Part shown: piece by piece, positions 33,486-46,600 of the stretch
How the letters are laid out: every line of letters starts with the position of its first letter
Numbering within the stretch: the first letter of the stretch is position 1
Assembly: GCA_033980235.1 (NCBI GenBank)
Contig: CM067079.1
Span: forward strand, 27,733,562 to 27,797,561
Direction: 5' to 3'
DNA: 64,000 nucleotides
Origin: Diadema setosum
Taxonomy: Eukaryota > Echinodermata > Echinoidea > Diadematoida > Diadematidae
The notes under the pieces: model-generated
Told to the model about the DNA's origin: nothing
Databases searched by the model: none
What the model saw: the letters and a program-made list of their open reading frames with translations, nothing else
Translations under genes and position numbers: made by a program

Positions 33486-34424
33486 TTAAACTAGAAATAT
33501 CGCTTTGGCGACTGGTATGCCCCCGCCATAATGCATGATTTTCCCAATAGGTCTCGATAGTACATGTGGACAATGTGTGAGTACATTTTCATAAAATTGG
33601 CAAAATATTGAAATGACAAGTTTGTCACAAATGTGTTGAATGTTCACCTTCCTTGACCTAGGTTTAATTGGATGAATAGGAGAGCATGTATCTAGGGATT
33701 TAAGGACTTTAACTTTAAAATTTTGAAGTGTTGCACATGACCTTTGACCCCTGACCTTTGACCCCATGAACCCTACATTCTCTAGATAATCACTTCCAGT
33801 CAGTATATGTATATACTATGTTCCATGAAGATACCTTGAACAATTTTCCAAGGTATGGAGAAAAAAAAAGAAGTTTTTATATTTTACTTGACCTTTTGAC
33901 CTTTGACCTTTGACCTCATGACCCAAACTTTCACCAGAGAATCTTAATTGGGTAATACATGTATACACTAAGTTTCAAGAAAATATCTTCAGGCATTCAA
34001 TAGATATGGTGGAAATAGTGAAATTTTATGTATTTGACCCTGACGTTTTGACCTTTGACATTTGACCTCATGACCCAAACTTTCACCAGAGAATCTTAAT
34101 TGGGTAATACATGTATACACTAAGTTTCAAGAAAATATCTTCAGGCATTCAATAGATATAGTGGAAATAGTGAAATTTTATGTATTTGACCTTGACCTTT
34201 TGACCTTTGACCTTGAGCATGTGCACCCAAAAGTTGATAGGCACAACTTCACCCCCTAATACACATACATGCCAAGTTTCATTAGGATACCTCAACAGGT
34301 TTTGATAGTTACCTTGTCCACAAAATTCATTACGGACGGACGGACGGACGGACGGAAGGACGGACGGACGGACAACCCGAAAACATAATGCCTCCGGCAC
34401 CACTTCGTGGCGGAGGCATAAAAA
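33486..34424. mobile_element. Non-autonomous element with TGACCTTTGACC repeats, (ACGG)n tract and terminal hairpin
   Basis: The left end carries TATGCCCCCGCCATAATG. The interior has two direct repeats with a 153-bp period, beginning GACCTCATGACCCAAACTTT at 33912 and 34065. A CGGA-type tetranucleotide tract lies at 34334-34372, then a strong terminal stem (TGCCTCCGGC...GCGGAGGCA). No open frame. Confidence 0.7.
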
Positions 34425-35789
34425 AGAAATAAACGGTCACTCACCGACTGAAATGAAGGCAGACTATTACGTGTTTCTCATCAAGGCATTTATTTGTACA
34501 TCTGTACAATAATATATACATCGCATGCACTAATAACGCGAAGTGTATGATAAAAGAATTATTCACACATACTGTACATACTGTATATTTACAGACATGT
34601 GCAATACAAATCAAGCCAATAACTGGACCAATCAACGTGACATTTGGAAACGGCTTTAGCATGGTAATGATAATCATTGTTCATAGATATATTGTAAGGG
34701 CAGCATAAGTTACAACTATTCTGAAATCGCACATCACACAATACATGTACATGTATTATCTCAGTCAGCAACGTTCAACAATTTTGTTTAAATTCCGAAC
34801 CAGTTGAAAGTTAGTCACGAAAAAGAATAGTATTTTACACACATTTAATTGATCAAAATCGGACTGAATGTAAGAGGGCTAGTATGTAATTTCAAATATT
34901 AGAACATGAATTATGATTCGAAATATTCGATATGAATATGCAAATGAGAGTGCCAATGATGTCATCACCTTACAAATTTCCGTTAATTGTATGAAATCTA
35001 GATGAAAATTCAATTTTCCTGCTGCAAAAGTGTAGAACATAATGTTCCTGGCTAACAACTTCAAAATCATGATCAGTCATATATCTTAGGATCTTACACT
35101 GGATACAAAACCCTAATTGCGTTTGACTTTGTGGTAAGTTGTGAGGTGACGACATCAGGATCAACTCACAATAAAATATTCATATTGACTGTTCAAGAAC
35201 TGTTTCGTGAATAAAAAAAAAAAAAAAAAGGTTATTCACAATTTCTATTTTTCAGGTTTTGGTCAAATTTTCCACTGTTATATGAGTGCTGGAAAAAGTG
35301 TTAGCTTTTCTTCTCAGACCGACTTTAACTGGTCCGGAATTCCCCTTTCAGCCACCACAATCAGACAGTGTAATAGTGTGTTCAAGATTTTGGCGAAAGT
35401 CCACAAACAGCGGGGAATCTAAAGCCCCCCCCCCCCCCCCTTAATGAAAGAAGGCCGCTAGATACCATAGACACGAACACTGGCTGCATGCACAACTGTA
35501 TAAACAACTTTACTTGCTGCTTCCTGTCTAAGCAAACGCGGCAAGGTAAAAGTATACTACATTTCCCATATTGGAAAAAGTGAGCCAACTGTGCTTTTTC
35601 AGTTCACTTTCCCTCTTCTGTCAATTCAGGAAGAAGTTTGGAGGTGGGTGGGGGGAAACGATGGGAGATCCTGAAGTGAAACTTCATAACTTTTTCTTAG
35701 AACATGAGAGCCATCAGGCACTATACATCACCTGTACTAAAAAAATCAACGTACCTATCTATACCGACGACAAATGAAATATTCCGATT
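34425..35789. other. Unannotated intergenic stretch
   Basis: Short frames only. A C-homopolymer at 35427 and an A-run at 35213. Confidence 0.4.
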
Positions 35790-36893
35790 ACTAAACAAGA
35801 GACCAGCGGGTCTAGCGCTCACCAGAGTATCGCAAGTTCACCTTTCACGCAGTCACTAATCTAAATTATTCACAGCTCTACTAAAATTTGACCAGGCATT
35901 CTCAAGTAGAAGATGAAAATGTATAATAAGGGCCCAAATTTTTTAAGATTCCCTAATTTAGGGGGATTGTGGCCCCTTAGGGCCCTCTGGGTGGGGCATG
36001 GTGCCCATTTTGATAAATTGAGATCCTGACCCCCTAGGGATGCTACCTGCCAAGTTTGACGAAAATCCATCATGAGGTTTTCAGGAAGATGAAAATGTAC
36101 AATTCAGGCCCCCATTTGGACCTTCCCAACCCAACCCCCCCCCCCCCCGCCCCCAAGAGGGGCACCCCTGGATCTGCTATGAACAAACTTGAAACTACAG
36201 TCATTAATGTACTCACTCATAGTATTATCTTAGCTCTATCACTTCTGATTCTAGAGAAGATTTTTAAAGATTCCTTCATTTTGGGGGTTTGGGCCCCCTG
36301 GGTGCCCCCTGGGTGGGGCATGGTGCCCATTTAAACAAATTGAGATCCTATCCCCCTAGGGATGCTACCTGCCAAGTTTGGTGTAAATGGGTCATGGGGT
36401 TCTCAAGAAGAAGATGAAAATGTACAATTTAGGCCCCATTAGGACCCCTCTCCACCCCCTCCCCTGCGTCCCAAGGGGGGCACCCCTGATTCTGCCATGA
36501 ACAAACTTGAAACTACAGTCATCAATGTACTAACTCACAGTATTACTGTAACTTAGCTCTATCACTTCTGGTTCTAGAGAAGATTTCTACAGATTCCTTA
36601 ATTTTTTTTTTTTTTGGGAGGGGGGGGGGGGGGGTTTTGGGCCCCCCTGGGGGCCCCCTTAGTGGGGCATGGTGCCCATTTTACCAAATTGAGTTCCCAA
36701 CCCCCTAGGGATGCTTACCTGCCAAGTTTGATGAAAATCGGTCTTGGGGTTTTCAAGAAGAAGATGAAAATGTAAAAAGTTTACGCACGACCCACGACCC
36801 ACGACGCACGACGGACGACGCACGACGGACGGCGGACGAAGGGTGATCGCAATACAAATGTAGCTCACTTGAGCCTTTGGCTCAGGTGAGCTA
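35790..36893. mobile_element. Non-autonomous element: GCCAAGTTTG repeats, ACGACG-rich tract and terminal hairpin
   Basis: Starts near GAGACCAGCGGGTCTAGCGC. Three direct repeats of roughly 340 bp follow, each with GGTGGGGCATGGTGCCCATT, CCCCTAGGGATGC and GCCAAGTTTG. Then an ACGACGGACG-rich tract (36784-36840) and a terminal stem AGCTCACTTGAGCC/GGCTCAGGTGAGCT. Partial relatives occur at 48.42-48.96 and 59.56-59.72 kb. Confidence 0.7.
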
Positions 36894-37802
36894 AAGACAA
36901 AGGATCCAGCTTAAGGTACAAGGGTCCTAAAACCTAGCTGTGCCCTGTCAAATCAAACTTAATAGGGTCTACACTCAATACGCATTGCCCAGATCGTCAT
37001 ATGATGGCTATGGTGTCTGAATACCAAAGATATTATAACATTGTGGAGTATTTAGAATTTGAATGTCTTATTTCCGCGACCTGGTGAATTACATGGCAAA
37101 GAAACACGAAAACAAACAAGCCATTAAACGAACGAATGAACGTTACCACCACTCTCAGCATCCGGTGGGGACTGGTCTTTCAGTCCCTGCTTCCGGTTGT
37201 CTTATCAAAGACCCAGCAAATTCTTGTCGTACAGGATAGGAAATCAATTTAAGAGAAACTCGGCGTTTCGGATTTACGTGGACGAATGCGCACACTCTCA
37301 TCATCGTATTCTTAAAAGCACGGATAATCCAATCAAAAATGTGCGGCAATTGCACAGAAGAGTTGTTGAAATCATCCCGCGCAAATGCAGTTTGTAAAGG
37401 ACCAAATTATAGGTAAAGAACGTATTAAGAAGAAAAAAAAAAAAAAAGATACGAAATATGGCAGGAGATTTGGATGGAATCACGCCAAGTGTGATTAATA
37501 TTCTTTGCTTGACTAAGTACGAAAAAAAAAAAATAAATAACAGATCTGCTGTTTAGCAAAATGATGGTAAAGAAGCATTTTTCTTGTCCAATTCAACTTG
37601 CAGACATGTTTTGAGATATCTTGCTATAAAGGGTCTTGTGGCTTTCTACAGATTTTTTGATCGCTGAAAGACCCGATACATTGAACTGAGTTTAATATCA
37701 CGAAGAACATTCGATGACACATAAGTCAAACACTGCAGTCCACGACATCACCTAACTGCAGTGGGACCACCTCTGGCTGAAGTTAATGCACACTTATAGT
37801 AC
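36894..37802. other. Unannotated intergenic stretch
   Basis: No feature recognised beyond A-runs. Confidence 0.4.
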
Positions 37803-37976
37803 AGCCAAACCTGTCTATAGCGGCCACTAGAGGGAGACGGAAGAAGCGGCCGCTGTAGGCAGGTGGACGCTATAGACAGGGTCATTAACATGACTTTTCT
37901 CTTCCGGGGAAAACTGTGTTCAGTGGTCGCATGCGGCAGATGGCTGCTATAGACGGTAGTCGCTATAGACAGGTTT
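37803..37976. mobile_element. MITE-like element with AAACCTGTCTATAG ends
   Basis: AGCCAAACCTGTCTATAGCG at the left is mirrored by CGCTATAGACAGGTTTGACT at the right. A related left half is found at 62866-62945 in gene B. Confidence 0.7.
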
Positions 37977-40360
37977 GACTATGTTAATTCACTAAAGTGC
38001 TAAATTCACTAAAAATGTTAATTCACTGAAATGCGGCAAAAGAATTCACACAGTGAGGACTGGAACAAGTAAAGCATTTGTTGTTGTTGGGTTTTTTGTT
38101 TTTTTCTCTGTCGTTCTCACCTTCACATCAACTGAGAATGGAAAACTAGCTTATCAATATTTTCAGCGTTATAATTAATGTATGTCACACAATTATTGTT
38201 GTATGCAAAAGACAGAGCGGGCAGAATATGTATTTCTATCAAGAGACATCACAGTATCACAATTCTTCATCACTTATAAGATTGGATTTCAGAATGGAAA
38301 AACTGTCGAGTCATGATTTGAAAGCAAGGAATGACAATTACTGTAGCACAACATATGAAGCAAAACAGTAAACAAGACAATAAAAAAACAGCCATTTACG
38401 GTCATTTCCCATTTTTATATCAAGGGGAAGTGATCGTGGCTGTGTGGGTGTCACAGTTCAAGGGCTTTTTATCGCAAACATATGTAGTCGAACTGAAGGA
38501 CCTGTAGATTTTTTTTTTTGGGGGGGGGGGGGGAGGGGAGCAAGTCAAGGAATAATTTTCTGGTTTCATTTTTACTTTCGAACACAAATGTTGGTTTTAG
38601 CTCTCATGTATGTACAACAGAGGACAGGATTGACATAAAAAAAGTCACATGTGAACAATGATTTATGAGGAAAGGAGTGACTTCATAGAGTCATGTTAAG
38701 CACAAACAAACAAAAAAGAGCAGTTTGGTCACCTTATGGAGACCATGTTCTTGTTTGTATAAGCAAGTTGGGCTATGTCTGTGTTTGTTTTCCCTTTCAG
38801 GTTTTTACATGTTTCTGTACCCTCCCTGGTGTGGACAAAAGTCATAATCATACATGCAAACTTTCATTCACTCTGTAATAAAAACAAATAATGAATACAT
38901 TCCCTTTAATTCTGGTCTGATGAGTGATCACAAGTCTTTTTCTAATCTGAAAAATTCCTCCCTTTGCATGCATCTTTACATCCCATGATTGCAAAGAAAA
39001 TCTAATGACTGACAACCATTTCATTTATATGAATCTCTTGAATGGATTCAGGGAATCCTGACTCGCTACTTTCATTCACAGAAGACAAAACATCTGCGAT
39101 ATGGTCAACATTTAAATTACCCCCTAGTCAGATACTCAGAAGGTACTATTACTTCGCTTTCAAGTTAAAAAAAAAAAAAAAAAAAAAAAAAACATCAAAG
39201 GGTGCTGACATAAGATTCACAGCAGAGACATATTAAAACATGTAAGTTCCAATGAACTAACAGAAACCCTCGAATCTTTCCCCGGCTATCACCTTCCAAC
39301 ATCCAATCTGCCCTAAAGCTGGGAAACAAACAAGAATTTTGGACACTCATAACAAATTTACTCATTTTGCCTTTTTTTCACATCCATGATGATTACAGCC
39401 TGGTATGGAGCATGTAGCTCCCCACGCGTCTTCAGGGAAAACAGCACAACATATGATCAGGATCGCTGGCTGAGATATGCATTATGTCACAAGTTTGGGA
39501 TTCACTGGACAAAGTTCATCACAATAAAAAAAGGAGACAATACTGATCATAAAAGAGTGATATACATTGTACCATGGTATAGGCAACTCATGCTATAACA
39601 AAGTTTTCAGGGCCAGCAGTTTTCTTTCATTATAATAAAAAATTATGTTATTACTGAAGAAAATTCTGCACCAAAGACGGTAATGATGATAAATGCGGGG
39701 CCTGAATTTCTACATGGTTGTAACGAAATTGTTATAAACGTGTTCGTTGTAATGGAAGTACCCTGTGGTGTAGTGCAGAACTTGAAACAACTCCTGACTC
39801 AGTAATAGATAACTTAAGAAGGTAGTGGCGTGAACTTGATGCAATAAAGGTGTGAAACGGAACCAGAATGTTCATACCCATCACTATCAATTCTGCCATT
39901 TCCAGCCTGTTTCATTATCACAGCATGGTTCTTACATCAACACTGTCACATTCTCAGCACAAATGTACCAAGTACAATCATTCTCTTGCACTTCAGCTGC
40001 ACCTGCCTAACATTATGTCATCACCATCCTCCAGTCATCTTAGCCAACTTTACTTTCCTGTCTCCATGCTACCACAGCCTTTCCATCCTAACCATCATCG
40101 TCACTGATAATAACACTTATTATCGACGTGGTTACCATTATCCAATTCATTACTATCATTCCACCATCATCACCATTATCATCACCATGGTTATTGTTAT
40201 CCAGTTCATCACTACCATTCCATCATCATCAGAAGTGTTATGACAAGCAACAATACATTTGTTGTTACTACCATCATCATTATCATTGTGGTCGTCATCC
40301 AAATCCACTTATCACCATTATGCCATTGGCATAATCATCATTATCATCATGGTCCGATTC
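37977..40360. other. Downstream flank of gene B, low complexity
   Basis: ATC/CATCAT-rich simple sequence from about 40090 to 40360. A related AACGAA/TTCGTT-type repeat half near 39600-39770 resembles the element at 42.25-42.41 kb. No other gene. Confidence 0.4.
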
Positions 40361-40363
40361 CTC

Positions 40364-40490
40364 CTCTTTCTCCTCCTCCTCCTCCTCCCCATCATGCCAC
40401 TGGCAAAATCACATTATCATCATGGCTTGATTTCTCCTCCTCCTCCTCCTCCGCCTCCTCCTCCTCTACCTCCCCTTCTTCATCATCTTC
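40364..40490. repeat. (TCC)n trinucleotide tract
   Basis: Two TCC runs (about 40371-40389 and 40434-40475) in the 3' region of gene B. On the minus strand they read GAG/GAA, giving long open acidic frames with no phase support. Confidence 0.85.
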
Positions 40491-40549
40491 TTCCTTGACA
40501 GCACCACCATCTCTCCATAGAAGGGTGTATGAACAAACGCTGATGGCGT

Positions 40550-40612
40550 CTAGGGCTGCGGAGGTGGTTCTGTTCTCAGTCTCTTTGGTGACTTTGGCAC
40601 GACAAGCATTTG
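40550..40612 (-). CDS. Gene B last exon: basic C-terminus and stop
   Basis: A 63-nt coding part, phase 0: QMLVVPKSPKRLRTEPPPQP then TAG. Acceptor ccactaattgcag|CAA. The basic-proline wording fits a nuclear protein terminus and the phase fits the bromodomain exon. Another frame of the same DNA stays open into a poly-Glu tract but would need a different splice phase. Confidence 0.65.
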   Translation of the reverse strand, partial: QMLVVPKSPKRLRTEPPPQP

Positions 40613-43600
40613 CTGCAATTAGTGGTAAAAAGTCGCAGAAAAGTTTGTGGCAAAATTACAGTCTAATCTAGACCTTCTTTGATATTGTCCACGCTCAATC
40701 CATTACACATGGGACTATGATCCATAACGAATTAACTCAATTGGGAATTGCCATGTTTTACAAGCAACAAGTTAAAATACAATGTAGAAAGGACAACATA
40801 GCCAATTTTTAAAGGGTTTTAGCAGAAAAATGTTATTGTGGCACATTTCTCTAACTTCCTATCAGCCAATCAAAACAATGCATATGGCTACCAACATTTG
40901 ATATTCAAGCTAAAATCAGCTATAACATCATCTTGTTCTGGTTTCAAGCTAGGATCTGGGGAAAAATTCTCTCAAGGTCAAATTGCAGTAGTTTGTGTCA
41001 ACGTTTCTGTCATTACCTAAAGGTTAAATAGCATTATTGCACCACATGATCATTTACTTTTGTTTGTTCCTTTATTTTATTTTGTTTTATTGTGTTTGTT
41101 CTGCCTTTGTTCTTGCATCATGTGTTGTTTGTTTTGTTTTGTTTGGGTCATTTGTGTGTGTGCTTTATTTGTTTATCTATCTATCTATTTACATATGTCA
41201 TTTGTTTATATCTATTTATTTTGTCTATGTTGGGAGTGGGGGTGGGATGAGGGGAACAGGGGAGGAAAGGGGGCCATCAGTGTACCTTCTGCCACCGGTC
41301 CAGTGTCTTGGAGTACTCTGAGGAGTAAAACTGGAACACCTCCTCACAGTCCCGTCTGGCAGCATGGCCGGCTGGGTTGTACTGGAGGCAGTTACTCCTA
41401 ACCAGCATCATGTCCTGGTGGAACTCGCCAAAGTCCAGGTATGTCCCCGCCTGTCAGAAAGAGAGAAGTGGGAGGGGGAGAAGGGGAGAGGGAGACAAGA
41501 AATGTGATACAGAATAATTCTAAAAATAACAGTTATCTCCTGACAGATATCTATTGTTAAAGTTGTTATTTTCGCAAATTTCGCGATTCACTGTTGGACT
41601 GCAAATATAACACCATAGGAAAATAATCTATGCGTGGAAAAATGAGCAAAGAAAATGGGATTCCATTGGGATTCGAACCCGAGACCTCTGGATTGCTAGC
41701 CCGGTGCTCTACTGACTGAGCTATAGAAAGCCCCAGTTCAGTGTTCATCCTAGAAACCCTGAATTCTCAATGCTTGAATGGTCAGAAGGTAGAGCAGTGT
41801 GTTTGTGTGTGACACAATTTATGCACACACTTATTGTAACACAGAAAAATATCGCCACCTGAACTTGATTGCACTAGATTTGTAGGGTGAAAAATATCAG
41901 TGTGCTCATATCACAGCATCCCTCCCAAGCTGGGGTGACACTATGGTCATGGCTGACCAGATACAGGCATGTTATGGGCATCTCACCCTCATTTGTGCTC
42001 TTACTGGTGTACGCGTACTCGTGACCGCAAAGGGTATGTACTCGTCTAGCATCTTTATGCACTCAAGTCGTATAAAAACATATACAAAGTACACGTACAA
42101 TGAAGTGGCAGCATAAACAGAGAGGCATTAGTGCACTTATGACAGTCACAGTGTCGAGTCACGAAAACAGCATCTTGGAGAAATTATCTGTGACTGATCT
42201 CCACTTTGCAAAAAAATATCTGTACACAAAAATTACAGACTTAACATTATGTGGACTCCCATTATAATGAAGTCCTCGGGACCGGCAGTTTTCTTTCATT
42301 ATATCAAAATTTTGGTATAACCAAACAAATAAACAATAAATTATTGTAATAATATGTAATAACATTATTGTAACAAGAATTTCATTTTAACCATGTTTGT
42401 TATAACAGGAGTGCACTACACACCTTCAGACCTGTTACAAATAATGCTAAATTGATCACTACAGAGACAAACCGACAGACAGAGAAATAGATAAAAAGGC
42501 AAGTTGAAACTTGAAGAGAGAGAGAGAGAGAGAAGGGGAGAGAATGAGAGAGACTGGAGAGAGAGACTGGCAACCTGAGAGAAAGAGAGGGTATAATATG
42601 CAGAGATATAATGTAGAGACAAGACGGCTAAACTCACTTCCAGGTTTCGTTTGATGGTACCAAAGTCCATAGGTTTCTTGATGAGCTTGTGGTAGCCTGG
42701 AGCCTCCAGCGGGTCAACTTTCCACAGAATTATTGACAGGGACAGAGAGAGAGAGAGCAATTTTCATTCCATCGTCTAGACAACAACCCTAGAAAATGGG
42801 AAGTAGTCCAATTTAGTGGGCAGCGGTCTTAGTTAGCGGGCAGCCGTCTTAGTTAGCGGGCAGTGGCCCTTTATAGTCAGCAGTAGCTCTTCTGTGAGAA
42901 CACTCTTTGATTCCTATCATTTTTTCTGATAACGGTATCAATGTTGAGTTCAGTTCAAACTGTCCTTACCAGTGGCAGTGAAGAATTACAGTTCTTCTTT
43001 CCCTCATTTTTTTTTTTTTTTTGGCTGAATCAGAGATACAGTGCAAAGTGCAAAACAAAATCTCTTTTAAAGTGACAGAACAAAGTGCAAAACTAAATCT
43101 CTTAAATATGCCAGAAAAATTATGGCTTGTCTGTTTGCTTGTTTTGTTGTTTTGTTTTTGTTTGTTTTTGTTTTTTTTTTGGGGGGGGGGGGTCTTTTAT
43201 TGACACTGCACTCATGCGTTAAGGTTAAGAAGACCAAACACCACGAAAAAAAAAAAAAAAATGGGTCAGCACGAACTGCATAAAAACACCATCTACACTT
43301 CAATACTTTGCCTTGGCACTTCCGATTTACATTGAAGAATATCTACTCTTTTAGACTGTATCCCAAACCTCTGACATGACCAAAACATACTTTCTTGGTC
43401 ACTGGACATTCAACCATTGTGAGTTTTGAGGGTTTTGTGACGTAGAGTTGCCCAATTTCTTCTGAAATGTATTTTCCTGGCCTGCCACAAAATCAACCAG
43501 TTTGTGTCATGGTTCGCCGTCAACTTGTCAGTAGATTAACAAACTTGGTCATCTTTAATTATTCTTTTTTTTTTTGAAGGGATGGTATAGTATTGGTTGA

Positions 43601-46600
43601 GGTGAGGATTCAACTGAAAACTTTTTGCAAGATATTTAGAAACCACTCTATGAAATGTTAAAGAGCATACATTTCTAAGAGGAATTAAAAGTTTATTTGA
43701 TGAAAATTGGTTTTGAAATGGCGGATATATCCAAAAACAAAGCAAAACAAAGTGGTCCTAATAAAAAGTGGATCCCACCTTTCTACGACGTCTTGTTTTT
43801 AGATATCTCGGCTACTTAAAAAATGATTTTCATCAAATATACTTTAAATCTATCTTAAAATTGCCTGCTCTTTCATATTTCATAAGAGTGGTTTTTAAGT
43901 ATTTATTGTAAAACGTTAAAACCTGAATCCCCATCGCAACCAAAACTACACCATCCCTTTAAGTCAATGAAGTTCATATTGCAATGATATCCATCAAGTG
44001 GTGCCATATAGTCTTGATATGAAAAACACCTGTCTATCTAGGGTCATTGTTCTCATCAGTAATGCTTGTACATTTCATTTTGTTGCACTACACCACTGGC
44101 ACCTTCAAGTGACACATCAGTTAAATTCCAACCAATATCGAGGAAATGACGTTAACAACAAAACCGACAAGCAAAAGGAGAGACGCCCTGAAACCACGAT
44201 CGATGCCACTTCCTTGCGGGTGGAGGGGTAAAAATGTGGTTTCCTTTTTACTATCAACTGCCAAGCTATATTGCATTTGTTCTGTACTCATATGAGAATG
44301 GTGTGATGAAGAAAGGTTTCAATTTGACAACTTTAGGTCTTCCCTTTTTATAAATTCTGTTGTACACATGTGGCATCTCCCCCTTTTTGATACATAATTC
44401 TCCCATTAGTTGTGATCAATTTGAATTACACAACCACATATTTCCATGAGTATGACTTCATTTTTTTTTTTATCTTTGTAATAGCAAGTGGTCTTGCAAA
44501 AAGGTTTTTACAGCTGTTGCTTTGAAAATATTTGAACAATAAATGCATGTGGAATAAATATGAAACAATTCAAATTTGAAACAACTCATCTAATATATTC
44601 AACCATACATAAGATATAATCGTCACTGGGGTGACAAGACCTTGTATCTGCAATTTTGGTGAAAATGACGTTTTTGGATTAATGGTCAGATAATCAGTTA
44701 AGTGATGTCCTGTCCAAATCCTAGATGTCTTACCCCCCAAATGAAGCCACCGCAGCATGTCAAAGATATGTCTATCCCATTGGATACAGTGCTTTAGCTG
44801 CCATGTTTTTTGGTTTTTTTTGGGTTTTTTTTGCTCTTCTGAGGATTTGACATTTTGTAGATACGAGGTCTTGTCGTCCCAGCAACGATGTGTTCAGCAA
44901 CAACAATCACTTATGAGAAAAGCACAACTTTACATAACATTAGAAAGTAAGCAGCAGGGCACTCTGAATTGTCTCTACAATTCAAATAAAACATATCAAT
45001 TACTAGTAGCAACCTACGCTTCGGAAAACGATCATTCGCAGTTATTGCACCCAAGCTTTGGAACAATTTACCCATTCATATACGACAAGCCCCAACAGTA
45101 GAATCATTTAAGGCACTACTTAAAACTTATCTTTTCCCATATTGATTCCTTCCTTAAGTTAATGAATTGAGTGTAATTCAATCAATGTATGTGTTTAATT
45201 ACTGGTACACATTTGATTTATGTCATGTTATTCTTACTTATGTTTTGACCTGTCTGTTTTCCCTCATTTTTCATCTTTCCTTTCGTCTCTTCCCTGTGCA
45301 CATAGAAACATTGTATTAAGCGCATTACAAATGTAATGTATTATTATTATTATAACCTACATAATCAACTGTTTAAATTTTTAAAAAAGGCTATAAGACT
45401 GCTTTGTACCATCAGCAGGGATAACACACTACACTCACTGTACATATCTGGATTGTGAATTTGTTATGCCAGATGGGCTGGCCCAGGTATTAATTTATTT
45501 ACAAGTAAGGAGCTCTAAGTGAACAAGAAAGGCACTACCATGAACAAAAACAGATATCTTCACAGCAACTTACATTTACCAAAATTTTACGCCATTTAAT
45601 GTACATTCTTCTAGTTGGCAATTAACAATGATGTAAAGACATCCGAAGAAAAATATCCAGTGGTATCATCCTACCTGGTCTGGTGAACCATGAGGCAGCA
45701 TTGATCCCCCCTTTGGGTCGGTTTGCACCCCGGAATCGCATCACTCTCTGCAACAAGCTGGCAGAGAAAATGAAGAAGCATATTATTCTACCATCAGCTC
45801 TACAGGTTTAAGTTTGCTCCACACTGTAACTACATTCTTTTTATCTTTTTATGACACAATTCTCTGTTTCATTTCTGCATTTTTCTCTTCCCTCCTACTC
45901 CAAAGTATAATAATAATAATGTCTTATTCATCCCAGGAAACCTCTTCAGTGTTGCCACTGCTCTACCAGAGGGCCCTGCCATTGTTATTACCCTAGCGTT
46001 GCCAGGTACCCATTTATACACCTGGGTTAAGAGGAACATAGTGGGTAGAAACATGTTGTCCAAGGACGTAAGCGCTGGGCGGAATTTGAACTCGGGTCCT
46101 CCAATCGGGAGTCGGGCGTCTTATCCACTGTGCCATAGAGCCCCCTCTACATTGATGTATAGTATGAAATTGATCTATTGATCTCTAGTATGGCATTGAG
46201 ATATTGATCTCTAGTATGGCATTGAGCTATTGATCTCTAGTATGACATTGAGCTACTGATCTCTAGTATGACATTGATCTATTGATCTCTAGTATGACAT
46301 TGATCTATTGATCTCTAGTATGACATTGAGCTATTGATCTCTAGTATGACATTGAGCTACTGATCTCTAGTATGACATTTGAGCTATTGAGAAATCACAT
46401 CTGAAGGGACCATGTGGCCTTGGGGGCATAGTCCATGAATCAATCACGTTCACCATGTTGGCAGTTGTAGCTTTAGGCAACAAGGTATTAAAGGGACTGT
46501 ACAGTACTGGTTGAGGTGGGGATTCAGGTTTATAACATTCCTAAGTGAGTTAATGAGAAACCTCTTATGAAATATGAAAGAGCATGCAATTTTAAGAAGG

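Noticed and set aside
40240..40671. 143-codon plus-strand Ser/Pro/His-rich frame
   Set aside because: Produced by TCC and ATC simple repeats, antisense to the last gene B exon.
41658..41734. Functional tRNA-Ala gene
   Set aside because: Box A, anticodon loop and T-loop are present, but the 3' acceptor strand does not pair with GGGGCTT.
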